From Siphonodentalium dalli (lineage: Eukaryota > Mollusca > Scaphopoda > Gadilida > Siphonodentaliidae): 64,000 nt of DNA. This document shows positions 10,160 to 21,233 of this stretch, piece by piece. Position numbers and translations under genes: made by a program. Every line of letters begins with the position of its first letter. Within the stretch, counting starts at the first letter, position 1. Below the pieces are notes generated by a model that saw only the letters and a program-made list of their open reading frames with translations, did not search any database and had not been told where the DNA came from. The stretch is taken from contig CP136067.1 in NCBI GenBank assembly GCA_032622095.1, positions 50,755,899 through 50,819,898 on the forward strand. Reading direction: 5' to 3'.

Positions 10160-11333
10160 ATGGCCGAATCGCTATCGGAAACTGCAGAATTATTAAATAA
10201 CACAAGAGAGATCGTATACGAGCAAACACAAGCGACTGGTACACTTGAAACATCTCCAACCGTATGTGCACCAGTCACCCGATTAATGACATCAAGTGAT
10301 GCGTCTTCAATGATGGAAATTTTGAAAGACCTCCAGCATAGGATGAATAAGCTAGACTTAATATAATCTAAATTGTGTAAGCTTGACGATGTAGATATTC
10401 TGGAAGAAAGAATAACCAAAGTAGAAAGTAACTTGGACAGTCTCTCTTCATATGTGGATAGATGTGCCGTACAGACTGAAAATAAAGTTCTGGAAATATC
10501 TTCATCTGAAGCCACAATTTCGACTGACATATCGGAATTAAAAACAAGCGTTCCATTCAAGACGATATCAACAAACGTCCCATAACAAGAACTGACAATT
10601 GTGAAAATCTACAAGAGCAGACAGATACACTAAAGGACTTATACGGAGAACTTCACGAGACTGTGTTGGACGTGCAAGCACGTGGTGTGAGAAATAATAT
10701 CATTTCCACATGGATCAGAGAAGACCATCAACGGTCAGCTGAACACACACTCTACAACTTCCTAGAGGAGGTTCTTAAAGTAAATACCAACATGATCATA
10801 TTTGAAAGGGTACATCGCATAGGGGACATGAAACCAGATAGGAATCGCCCAATCATAGCATGCTTCAACAAATTTAAGGACAAAGAATATGTTAAACGTT
10901 ATAGCTGGAGGCTGTAAGGAAGCCGAATGTTCATTTTCGATCAATTCCCGGATGAAATAGAACAACACAGAACATAATTATACCCTATTGCGAACAAAGC
11001 ACGAAAGGAACATCGACGAGTTAAAATGGGCAGGGACAGACTTTTCATTGACAACGTGGAGCACACAACCGAATGGAAGCAGAAAAAAGGCCAGAGGGAT
11101 CGATCAACAAATAAAGTGCCACATAACCCTCAACCTTCTGACAGTACCAATCCTAAACAAATTTCATTTGTGTACCTGATAATCGTTCTCCACATGTCAG
11201 TGTAAATGGAGACATACATCAGATGGAGCGCGAGACACCACACAGAGACTCACCACTTGACTTAAGTGTAAACAGCACTACACCAAAGCAGATCAAAAAG
11301 CGCCAACGGGTCACATCTACACCAGCTGTATAG
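10160..11333 (+). pseudogene. Retrotransposon ORF1 (coiled coil plus RRM-like), broken
   Basis: The start ATGG at 10160 sits in a good context (ACGACCATGG). The N-terminal part is polar. A heptad-like coiled coil follows (ILEERITKVESNLDSL, then a second helix from about 10590). The next part resembles the L1 ORF1-type RNA-binding fold: GVRNNIIS, then FERVHRIGDMKPDRNRPIIA, then FIFDQFPDEIEQHR and LYPIANKARKEHRRV. The tail is basic (QIKKRQRVTS) and ends at a TAG at 11331-11333. Damage: TAA at 10364, a frameshift near 10550, stops at about 10915 and 10975, and a frame change near 11160. In L1-type elements this protein binds the RNA and acts as a chaperone. That role here is by family analogy. 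Confidence 0.7.
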
Positions 11334-11597
11334 GGTTAGGCGGTGCTCCCACAACCCACATTGACAAAAACCACTCAGACTCTTCAAATTCCAAATCAGA
11401 AAATTTGAAAATATTTTGCTTGAATGTATGTGGTTTAGGAAGTAGACTACGTTGTCCAGAGTTGTGCACACTTATTGAATCATATGACATAATAGGGCTC
11501 TGTGAAACAAAAACAGATAATGCAGATACCTGTAATTTTAAAATACCAGGCTTTCATTCCATTTTAAAAAATCGAAAATCTCTCGGAAATGTAAAAT

Positions 11598-11955
11598 CTG
11601 GGGGGGGGGGGGGGGGGGGGCTGGCCGGCATGCGATAACCAACCCACCCGACGTCGGAGCGTAAAATCATTCGTAGACGACCACGACCTACAGTAATGCC
11701 CTAAATAATCGACTCCTTAACCACAGCAGAATTATGGGTAATTTTTCAGGATTTTGTCAGAAATATGGATTGTTGCCATTCATCAGAGAGCTCTCCGATG
11801 AATGGCAACAAGCCATATTTCCGACTAAATCCTGAAAAATTACCCATAATTCTGCTGTGGTAAAGGAATACAATTATTTAGGGCATTACTGTATGGTAAA
11901 CAAGCAAAACTTTCAAGGAAATATCTTTACAGCCAGTAATATCCAACTTGAGGTG
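11598..11955. mobile_element. Composite insertion in the endonuclease (G run plus MITE)
   Basis: The endonuclease frame breaks at KSGG and picks up again at about 11955 with SGG. Between lie an 18-20 nt G run (from about 11600), about 70 bp of unrecognised sequence, the 201-bp MITE (11691-11891) and about 60 bp more. The repeated 'SGG' coding on both sides may be a remnant of a target duplication. Confidence 0.55.
11691..11891. mobile_element. Mariner/pogo-like palindromic MITE, copy 1
   Basis: Flanked by TA at 11689-11690 and 11892-11893. The ends are CAGTAATGCCCTAAAT and its complement. The interior is nearly one long palindrome (CCACAGCAGAATTATGGG matched by CCCATAATTCTGCTGTGG). TA duplication plus CAGT ends is the Tc1/mariner/pogo pattern. 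Confidence 0.85.
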
Positions 11956-12648
11956 TGACTGTCCGGTGGCATCTGCATCTTATACCGGGACTATTTAGCT
12001 TCTGAAATTGAGATTATAGAGAGCCAAGCTAAGGCCGCAATATGGCTAAAGATTTCGAAACGTTTAACACATTTGGACGACGATGTAACGTTAGGATTAA
12101 CGTACCTACCTCCAGATAATAGTGAATATGCTTCACCACAAGATCTCAACGATGTTGAACGCGATCTAATCACATTCAAATTTCGTAGTAATAAATATGT
12201 TTGCATTATGGGGGATTTGAACTCCCGAGTTGGCAGACTGGACGACGTCAATGATTCCATCGAATATGGAGGTTGCACACACTGTCCACTCGACAAGCTC
12301 GATAGAGTTATCCCTCATGAATGCGAAGTCGATAAACAGTATCACCTTCCAGATATAAACACATCTGACTTCGTTATTATCAGTAAGGGTAGAAAATTAA
12401 TACAATTTTGTAGGAACAATAAAGTATACATATTAAATGGACGAATTGGGACCGACACAATGGAGCATAAATTCACTTGTAGGCATGCAAGCACAGTAGA
12501 CTATTTTCTCGCGAGTAAAGAACTCATGCAATTTTGTGTAGAAATGAATGTGCTGGATTTTTCGGGTTTGTATTCAGATTGCTATAATGGAATTTTCTTG
12601 GAAATTTCTAAGCCCCCTAAAAAAAAAAATGTTTTTCTCCCCGATTAA

Positions 12649-13223
12649 GTCAAAATACAGGTGTTAAACACACAAACCATATTAAATTGTGGCACCATGG
12701 TCCAACCAGTGGTAATTCGTTCAGTAGTAATATTGATCGACTCAAAATCGACGAGTTGAAAGAGAACCTGACTGTTCTAAGTGACTTTCCTGACGGGTTT
12801 ACCCAAGCTAAAGCCACTGATATAAGCCGAGAAATATCTAAGCTTTTCAACAATGCAGCTAAGGATGCTTTTGGGATAAAAAAAACCACCATCCTAAAAA
12901 TCAGCAAAGAAACATGAGTCATACACCATGGTTTACCAGTGAGTGTAAAATTGCACGAAAAAAAATACCAAGAAGCGCACAAAATCTACTCACAAAAGAA
13001 TTCCCTTGACGCAAAATCGGAACTTCGAGAACATAGCAAAAACTATAAGCGTACATTACGGAGAGCAAATGCAACTTATAAGAAAAACCTTTCAGCAAAG
13101 CTTTAAAGTGCAAATGAATCAAATTCGTGTGAGTTTTGGCAAATTCTGAATGCAAAACCGACAAACCCACCACAAGTACAGTTATATGATATGTATGTTC
13201 ATTTTTAAGGTAACCAGTACGAA
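12649..13223 (+). pseudogene. Retrotransposon ORF2 linker, degraded
   Basis: Between the endonuclease and the reverse transcriptase. The frame at 12687-12917 is open, then frames shift. A lysine-rich helix at about 12920-13110 (for example YKRTLRRANATYKKNL) is typical of the linker of such ORF2 proteins. A stop at about 13105 and a frame break before 13224 show decay. Confidence 0.55.
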
Positions 13224-14226
13224 TTGGAGACTGACCATCTCGCCCAATATGTGATGCAAGAAGATAATGACATTTTAGATATGCCGATCACAGACATCGA
13301 AATAATGGATGCTGTTTCTTCGCTAGCGAATGGTAAGGCCAGTGGTCCCGATGATATTCGCAAGGAGCATATAACAAACACTACACAAATAATGTTACCA
13401 GTTTATCTTAAGTGGTTCAATATGATATTTAATAGAGGCATGATTCCAGATGACTGGCTGGTTGGCACAGTTATCCCGGTCTATAAAAAGAAAGGCGATC
13501 CTACTTGGCCAGAAAATTATAGAGCAATATCTATACTCAGTTGCCTGGGAAAATTATTCACAAAATTTGAACAAACGTCTGAATAAATTTGCCGAGTCTG
13601 CTAATTTGATAAATAACAACCAAGCTGGGTTCAGAAAGGGATTCTCCACCGTTGATCACATATTAGCATTACATCTACTGATAAATCTATACATTCAAAA
13701 GGGCAAGAAACTATTTTGCGCATTTATTGATTTTAAACAGGCCTTTGACACAGTATGGCGAGCCGGTCTTTCGCACAAATTAGTGACCTCAGGAATAAAT
13801 GGTCGATGTTTCCAATTCATAAGAAATATGTTTAATGGTGTCAAATCAGCAATTAAAATCGGAAATGAGATATCACACACATACATAAACACAGCTGGTG
13901 TTTTAGCGGGAGAAAATCTCTCATTTTTTTTATTTTCCATATTCCTGAACGACCTACAAGAATTCATGATGTCTAGTAAAGTTGATTATCTTAAATTACC
14001 AAAGGAGTATATATTAGACGAAGTTGGTAGTTACTTGAAAATATTAACGATGTTGTACGCGGATGGTACGGTCATCTTTGCAGAATCGGCCAAAGAGATG
14101 AGAAAAGCTTTGAACGAGTTGTCTGAATATTGTGACCTTTGGAAACTCAAGGTCAATTTAAAAAAACCCAAATTGTTATTCTTTGGCGGCGAAAGAAAAC
14201 CAAGATGTCGCATACGACTAAATTGA
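13224..14226 (+). pseudogene. Retrotransposon reverse transcriptase, catalytic Asp lost
   Basis: The frame runs from 13224 to about 13560, then shifts by one and runs to 14226. Visible blocks: LANGKASGPDDIRKEHI (finger), IPVYKKKGDPTWPENYRAIS (motif 1), NNQAGFRKGFSTVDHIL, FCAFIDFKQAFDTVW (motif A with catalytic Asp), AGENLSFFLFSIFLNDL (motif B, degraded from the usual QG-x-LSP), and MLYADGTVIFAES (motif C, 14056-14067). Motif C normally reads YADD. Here the second Asp is Gly, which would abolish catalysis. The thumb continues to LKKPKLLFFGG before a TGA. Confidence 0.85.
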
Positions 14227-15150
14227 GAAATATTGGAAATCGCGAATGAATATACCAACCTTGGTGTCATATTCGAAGGTTCTAACAACTTTCACAAAAC
14301 TAAGAAATCTTTAGTAACTAAAGCTACCAGAGCGATATATACTCACTAATTTATAAGACGCGCGCAATGGATATTCCAATCGACATCCAAATAGACTTAA
14401 TCGCGAAGACAATAAAACCCATAATATTATACGGATGCGAAATATGAGCTGTACGAATACATCGAAGAGCTTGAAAAGTTACAGTTGAATTTTTTAAAAT
14501 TTTATTCTAAAACTTAAGCCGCGAGTACACCGAGTGTTATGGTATACGGAGAGTCGACGTTAATGTCCGAATAATTACATATTGGGCGAAAATTGTCTCG
14601 TCTGGTCACAACAAATTCAATTACCAATTGTATTATTATTATTATGTTGGGAATCTCTCAAATAAGAATATGTCCCACCGGTGGGTCGAACATGTACATA
14701 ATATTCTCACTACATGTGGTATGTTGAATCAGTTTATTAATGGGGTCGACCATAATTGGTTTAAAGGGAATGATTAAAAATTCCTTAAAAAATCAATTCC
14801 ATCAACAATGGAAACGAGATATTGACACAATGAACAAATGTCGCACCTATAGATTATTAAAAACTGAGTTTAGTCAAGAAAAATACCTTTCGCAATTGAA
14901 ATGTAAAGATATGTGGACCTTAATACGCTTCCGATGTTCGAATCACCACTTGCCAATTGAAACGGGCTCTTGGAACCAAATAGACGTAGAAAATAGGTTT
15001 TGCCAACTATGTGATAACGGCGCAGTTGGAAACGAATATCACTTCTTATTCGAATGTGACGCCCTTAACTCTATCAGGAGGAGATATACCATCATGGGCA
15101 TTGACTGTTTGCAACTTACACACGTTATCAACCCTTCTTCAGTCGTCTGA
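14227..15150 (+). pseudogene. Retrotransposon ORF2 C-terminus with CCHC motif
   Basis: 14227-14739 has several stops. The remaining words (YTNLGVIFEGS, ELEKLQLNFLKFYSK) match the intact relatives at 36.3 and 41.7 kb. From 14740 the frame is open: TYRLLKTEFSQEKYLSQL, FRCSNHHLPIETGSW, and the cysteine-histidine motif CQLCDNGAVGNEYHFLFEC (C-x2-C-x9-H-x4-C) coded from 15001. The stop is at about 15150. Such C-terminal motifs are known in several non-LTR clades and probably bind nucleic acid. Confidence 0.75.
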
Positions 15151-15230
15151 TAATATTGTTTTACATAAACTTTGTGAATACATAAGACATGGCGAGGAAC
15201 ATGTGAGATCAGCGCCCCCTCTCTGACACC

Positions 15231-15755
15231 CCCTTTGAACTAAACTGAATAGTGTACATGATGTCTGCGGTTAATATTTCAAATTCAACCATGCATATGC
15301 CTGATTGTTCACACCATATCGCACCATTTTGAAATTTGTATACCGCATTTATGATTCTTATGTCACATGTGTGATTCTGATTAAACATCGTGATTGATAA
15401 CCTTTAATGTGTTTTTCTATCCAAACTAGAATGTTTGATTTTGAGTTTCAAAAGCAAGGATTCGAACATAACTCGAACGGAATTTTATATGCACGGGCGC
15501 TTGAAAAATATATAAGGGGCCATGCACCATCGGCTTAAATATGTAGACCGTTGTCGGATAACAAAACAGTTGTCACTCTTGATTTCATGAGGCTGTTGTC
15601 GCCGCTCTCGACGGGAATGTCAACCGAGGGCCAAAATGGCGTGACATTCTGGGTTTCGAGTGGTTGACAAAATCCCGTGTCTCATGGGCTCAACTGCGGG
15701 TGACAAAACTTTACTGTCTAATGGAATTGTATCGCCACACGTAAATAATTCACAG
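15231..15755. other. No gene recognised
   Basis: Possible 3' UTR of the retrotransposon at the left. Otherwise nothing I can support. Confidence 0.4.
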
Positions 15756-15757
15756 TA

Positions 15758-15958
15758 CAGTAATGCTCTAAGTAATCGACCTCTTAACCACAGCGGAATT
15801 ATGGGTAACTTTTCAGGATTTAGTCGGAAATATGGCTTGTTGCCATTCATCGGAAAGCTCTCGAGGAGAGCTTTCAGATGAATGGCAACAAGCCATATTT
15901 CCGACTAAATCCTGAAAAGTTACCCATAATTCTGCTGTGGTTAAGGGGTCGATTACTA
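15758..15958. mobile_element. Mariner/pogo-like palindromic MITE, copy 2
   Basis: Same family as 11691-11891. TA at 15756-15757 precedes CAGTAATGCTCTAAG. The long stem is almost perfect around 15856. The right end has lost or changed its last 10-15 bp (reads GATTACTAGAATG), so this copy lacks a clear right TA flank. Confidence 0.8.
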
Positions 15959-15959
15959 G

Positions 15960-17030
15960 AATGTGTTATGTGTGCGGTTCTCGAACTGGTGAATTGAGTG
16001 AGTCACAGTAACAGGTGAGTACCATCACGTAAGTGTAAATACCACACCGAAGCTTAATCGGGCCACCTGGCGTTCATATTATGCGAGCTTATATATCGTT
16101 ATCGACAGAGATATTTCATCTGATCGTGCATAAAATCGATCATGCGCATGTCTGGATTTTCTGCAAGCATGTGTGGCCAATGCGTGTACATATAGGGACT
16201 CGGGCAAAGCGAATTACCTTAGGTTTTCAGGTAGAGATTGACTGACAGGCACGGAACCAAGAACAGGAACAGATTCCGAGGAGTCAGTGACTATGTCAGT
16301 ATGTCGAGGAACAGGAACAGGAACAGGAAAGAGGTATTGTCACAAAGCTTATGTTTGACCTTTGTCTATCTGTTATTCGGGAGTCTTGGGATGGAAGGTA
16401 TGTGTCAACCAGGTACAAGGGCAGGAATTGTAGATTGAAACAAATTGTATAGTGAGCGAAAAATGCGAGTCGTGGACGCCGCCTGTTCCCGAATAAATAG
16501 CTTGCTTGAACATATGTTATCCATCTTTCCTAGGTGATCCTTCAGCCGATTCACAAAGATCATCATATTAAGTGGTTGTCACGATATCATATATTTTCTA
16601 AGATTCCATAATTGAGTTCTAACACTCGAGTTCTCTCCACAAACGCACGGTTAATGAGCGTGTAGTGTATTGGGTTTACTGATTAACCATGCATATTACG
16701 GCCCAGAAATACACGTTGTGATAATTGAAACCTTTCGCATAGCGAACTAATACCGATAAGAATTCCGAATAGCTAATAGTAGTCGTAAATTTTTCGGGCA
16801 GTCCAAAAACCTTTTCGCAGAATTGACAAATACGAGTCCCTTTGTGAGAAAATAGAGCCGTTCAAACTTCTTGCTGTTCACAGTACATAAGGTGATATAG
16901 CTTTGTTAGACAAAATTATCGAGGCTTATGGTACTCGACATCTTCTGGGCGGTTACACTCACATTGTTTGTAAATTGACAGTATAGGGCTCGGTATAGCG
17001 GCCTTATTCCACGGTTATAATATACATTTA
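15960..17030. other. Unrecognised sequence with a short GGAACA repeat
   Basis: A cluster of GGAACA hexamers lies at about 16255-16335. I see no gene or element otherwise. Confidence 0.4.
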
Positions 17031-17032
17031 TA

Positions 17033-18752
17033 CCAGGGGGGGGGGGGGTAGTAAAACATTTGCAGGAAGGTATGCCGTTTTTTGGCATCTGGCATTTTCG
17101 GGGACCCACACCCCTAAACCCGCAAAAACAATATTTTTTACTCCCTATTTGTTTACACCCCCCCCACAATTTCACTAATTTTGGCCCGAAACCCCATAAC
17201 ACTCTACATATATTGCTCAAACCCTGGGAACTTATCGCATTTAGTCCAAATGATGGTTTAACTAGTTTTAGTACCTATGTTTTAATGAAAAATAAAAATT
17301 TAAATATTTCAAATGCTGACTTTTGTCTACCACATACATGTTTTAAGAGTTTGTTTCCAGGTCAGTGTGTGACCAGAGTATGCTAGGTCAGCCTGGGTGG
17401 TCAAATTCCACACTGCTAAATGGAAATTATAATGCGTCGATGAAGTGGACAAATATAGTAATCATTCAGAAGCTGATAGCTACTGCATATACTAGCTAGC
17501 CCAATAGTATAAGGCATAATATGCATCCAATTTTACAAAAAATGTTATACATATCCAGTGAGATATTTTCCCATGCACGCTACAGTATTACAAGAACCGA
17601 ACATGTGTTTGAATTCTTGGCTGTAATACCGATTTAGCTGATAGTATTATCTCAGGACAAGGAACTCAATCTTTACTTTCGAGTCACTACTGACATTTTG
17701 TTGACACATCCGTGAGATATCAGTTGTTAAGCTCCAATTCAACTGGAGTTGACATATTTTGAAAATTAGATGAACACAGAGAGGAGTTTTACCAGGCTGC
17801 AATTGGAACTATTACTTGGTCAATTGCTGATATTAGCAAGCCTAGGTCCACACAGGATACACACAATTCCATAATTTCTAACTATGTTCTGATAAGTCTG
17901 TCAACCAGCTCAACATTATTCCATACCACTTTGTTTAGTCTACTGTGGCAACTACTATTACAATAAATGACAAGCAGTTACTATACCAGACTTGGATACT
18001 TTAGTGTTGTGAGAGTAACAGATTTAGTCATGTGGGTTTATAGATATGCAAATAATTCACGATTGACTTGATGTACTAATGACAGATATTGTCTATATAG
18101 CCATTGATTCCAGACTTAGTTTTTCCAAAAGTGTCCATGCCGGGTTCTTTCCGAATGGAAGCTGTGTCACCGTCCCATATGCAACATGCCATAGCCACTA
18201 AGGCCCATATGAGATCCCAGTAACATAAACACCGTTTTTACAGTTATAATATGTTTATACCACGATCGCATATCTTACTATATAAAAAAAGCCATCTGTT
18301 TAAATTTGACATTTAATCAACACCTGTTGATTAAACGTTCCTACTGTTGATTAAACTTCGCAGAGTGGATTAAACTTTCTCCATACAATTTGAACGGAAA
18401 AGTATTCATCCATCGCATTGTAAAGATCGTGGCATAAACTTCGCTGAGTGGATTAAACTTTCTCCATACAATTTGAACGGAAAAATGTTTATCCATCGCA
18501 TTGTAAAGATCGTGGCATCGCTGAAGCTCGTGGTGTAAATCGCCAATCCCACGAGTGGATTAAATTTGTTATTCAGAAACACTATGCGTATATTCTATAT
18601 CTAAACTGCTACAAATGTAAAATACAGGCACAAAAGGTCTTCAGTAAAAAATTTGCATGAGGTTGTAAAAAATGTGTTTTTTGCCTCTTTGACCACCCAC
18701 CCACCCCGGCATACCTTCCTGAAAATTGTATTACCACCCCCCCCCCCCCGTG
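17033..18752. mobile_element. Possible element bounded by homopolymer-led inverted repeats
   Basis: 17033-17090 (a G run of about 13, then GGAAGGTATGCC) recurs in reverse complement at about 18697-18752 (GGCATACCTTCC, then a C run of about 13). The interior holds the second hairpin/83-bp element. A stretch near 17100-17165 (GGGACCCACACCCC, then CCGCAAA) resembles, in reverse, the sequence near 33840-33900, so this may be a dispersed family. It is unclear whether these are true ends. Confidence 0.35.
18253..18597 (-). mobile_element. Hairpin-type interspersed element, second copy
   Basis: Reverse orientation relative to 3191-3533. Two 83-bp units, an extra short repeat of GTTGATTAAAC (about 18320-18360) and one arm of the hairpin (about 18525-18570) are present. 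It ends AAACACTATGCGTATATTC. Sharing both termini with the 3.2-kb copy defines the element's limits. Confidence 0.75.
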
Positions 18753-18960
18753 ATTATACATGCTATATTCGGAAGGTCGCTGTCGGCTTAGAAATCAATG
18801 ACAACTAACATGTGTTTAGAAATAGAGTATAGTACACTGCGGCATGGGTTATATTTCCCACAACACATTCGTGTGGTCACGTACACTGATGACTATAACG
18901 GACGAAGTTTAACACTCTCCAATATAAACCGACAAATTTAACATATCCTGGAATTAAAGT

Positions 18961-19140
18961 AATTTATCATCATCATTTATTGTCTACCATCTATATATAA
19001 GACATTCAAGACAAATTACAAATAAATATATACAAGTAATATATACAGTCACGTGTGCATCATCACGCATAATATAATCATAATACATTGAATTAATTTC
19101 CCTGTTCATTTAAGATCTTTCTAACATGTATTAATCTATA
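18961..19140 (-). mobile_element. Possible retrotransposon 3' UTR and tail, minus strand
   Basis: Read on the minus strand, the sequence ends in GACAATAAATGATGATGATAA, a polyadenylation-like AATAAA followed by short TGA repeats. This is the same design as the tails at 37.5, 42.9 and 44.1 kb. No coding part was recognised. Confidence 0.4.
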
Positions 19141-21233
19141 GTCATTTAATTAACTTGATTTATATATATATCATATATGTGGTTATTATTAGGTGCGTAT
19201 TTATATAACAGAACATTTTGCCGGGCTGGTCCGGCTCGCCAAGAGTAGAGATCGACGCTGGGCGAGCATGACCAACTCGGGCCCATGTCAAGTTACATGT
19301 TATATACGGACCCAAAGCCTACGCTCTATGGTAGATATAATACCATTTACTGCCGAATGAGTTGGCTGTGAGTGGGATGGATCCACCGCATATGCATACA
19401 CTGTTCTACATTTCTGAAAATACGCGTCGGTTACTGGCATAACATCACATCAAAAAGATACATCTTCGATCGCCCCCTCAGTGCACCCCTGTCGCAATAA
19501 AACATCGCGTCATTTTGACCTGCACGTGAACATGATTCGGTCCACTTGCTCGCTTACTGACCTAGTATCACAGATGTGATTTTATTATCATGCAATGTCG
19601 CTGTTTGGTTCTCTCTTCTAATTCACCGTTTGTTTGAATTAGAGAGAAATTAAAAGAGAATTAGTGATCTAATCACGGAGTAGGTATTATATTGTTGTTC
19701 GTGTCTGTGTAGTTGTCATGAGGTGTCTAATTTACCGAGACTGCTTACTAGTAGACTTTAAGTTAGAGACTTGAATTGAAAGAGGAGAATCGTGGTTTGT
19801 TCGAGTTTTGACGGCACTAGGTCACATCTATTCGAAAATGTTTGGCTGTTTCTTTTCGCAAGGTTTTTGATTTAAAGATTTGTTCTAAATATGACAATAC
19901 GAGACAGTTCTTTCGTCAACACCAGTCTCTCATGGGCAGCAACTATAGAATGCATCTAGGTAAGTTATCTTCTGTATTTGTATACGCGTGCAGGTCTAAA
20001 GACGGCCCACGGCAACAGGGATGTCGATTTGATTTGCATAGATGGGTGGGGGTGGCACTGAGTTACGATTGGTTCCCCTTGCCTTATAATATAAGTTGTA
20101 TTGTAGCACAGTGACATTAAAGCACCGTACACTGCTACATGTGTTGTGTTTTAAATATTTTAATATTTATAATGCCCTTTCCATTTCTTAGAATCTTGGG
20201 GAAATTATATCCTTTTATTAAGTTTTAAATTATAGTAACCTGATTTTAAACATGTTGACTCAATGCCATGCCCACTTGTCTTGTAACCATGTATCGCTTA
20301 GGCCAAAGAAAACTAATTTTTAATTTGGGTTCAAAGCCGGAGATACAAAAAGATAATTATTTTGATAATTCTGTTTCAGATTTGGGTCACACAGTCACCC
20401 GCCCAGCACAGTATATTAAGTTTTTGGTTATAACTTATACTATAGGAAGTTGGGAACATAATAACAAGATGTATCCTAGTTTCTGGTTAATTTCACATTT
20501 CAACATATGTAGTCGTTCAATTTAAAAATAAATATTATGGAATTTATAATTAATAAATATTATGGAATTTATTATTAATTATAAATTATAATTAATTAAT
20601 TTATTTATTATTTTATTTGTCGCTCCGAATGCTCCTTATGTCTATCGATAACACTAAAGGACCATTATTATTCCTATGTCAAAATATATTTCATTCTGGT
20701 GTAAATTTGACTGGGTGCATGGCTGTGAGACCCTTTATAGTAGTTATTATTTTATAATTCTACTAGTACATGTATGCATATACAATTGATCCCCATCCCT
20801 TATTATTATAAATCATTGTTTTCTTTTATTTATGTCCATTTTCAGCTTATTAGCTTCGAGCATACGACTTAAAATTCTTATATTAATATGATAATGTTTG
20901 AGAAATAACTTTGTGCTCGGTCTGATACTGTCAGATCTAAATGAAACTTTCTAGTTTACATATATAAACAATACCATGATGTTGTCCATATTCACATGAG
21001 GCGTGATCCCATATTATGCACATATTACTGGACACTGTATACACTGAACTAACATTTGTTTTTTTTTTATAGAAGCCGTGGGTGACAGGCTGTTTACTAA
21101 CTAACAAGAACAGAAAATAAAGACAACAAGCTGCCCCGGCCCAGACACCAACAATGGGTGACGGACATATATTATCGCATACAATCGTAGAGGTAAGATT
21201 GATACATTGTAAGTTCCAGATTTTCATCATTAT
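19141..21233. other. No gene recognised; AT-rich palindromic patch
   Basis: 20521-20620 is built of ATTAATAAATATTATGGAAT-like palindromes. An acceptor-like T run with ATAG lies at about 21058-21072. Neither supports a gene. The open frame at 19842-20114 has no recognisable motif. Confidence 0.4.

Larger units (their letters stand above)
11360..12648 (+). pseudogene. Retrotransposon ORF2 endonuclease domain, interrupted
   Basis: The N-terminal strand reads LKIFCLNVCGLGSRL, then IIGLCETKTDN (the catalytic 'ET' block of the exonuclease-endonuclease-phosphatase family) and GFHSILKNRKS. The frame then runs into a G run and an insertion. It resumes at about 11955 with LSGGICILYRDYL, passes TLGLTYLPPDN, CIMGDLNSRVGRLDD (the GDLN catalytic block) and ASTVDYFLASKELM (the S-x-x-DY block). 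The final H of the family is not clear. It ends in a run of lysine codons and a stop at 12648. In live elements this domain nicks the target site to prime reverse transcription. Confidence 0.8.
10100..15230 (+). mobile_element. Near full-length dead non-LTR retrotransposon
   Basis: In order: ORF1 relic (10160-11333), endonuclease (about 11360-12648, interrupted by an insertion at about 11600-11955), linker, reverse transcriptase (about 13224-14226) and C-terminal CCHC region (to 15150). This two-ORF layout with an apurinic-type endonuclease is that of the L1/jockey/CR1 groups. The exact clade is not resolvable by eye. Stops, frameshifts and a changed catalytic residue show it is inactive. No clear tail or target duplication was found. 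Confidence 0.85.

Noticed and set aside
16906-17386. Open frames on both strands around the G run
   Set aside because: They overlap on opposite strands and run through homopolymer and repeat sequence.
20521-20620. A replication origin or regulatory palindrome
   Set aside because: The palindromes are AT low-complexity sequence, with nothing specific to support a function.
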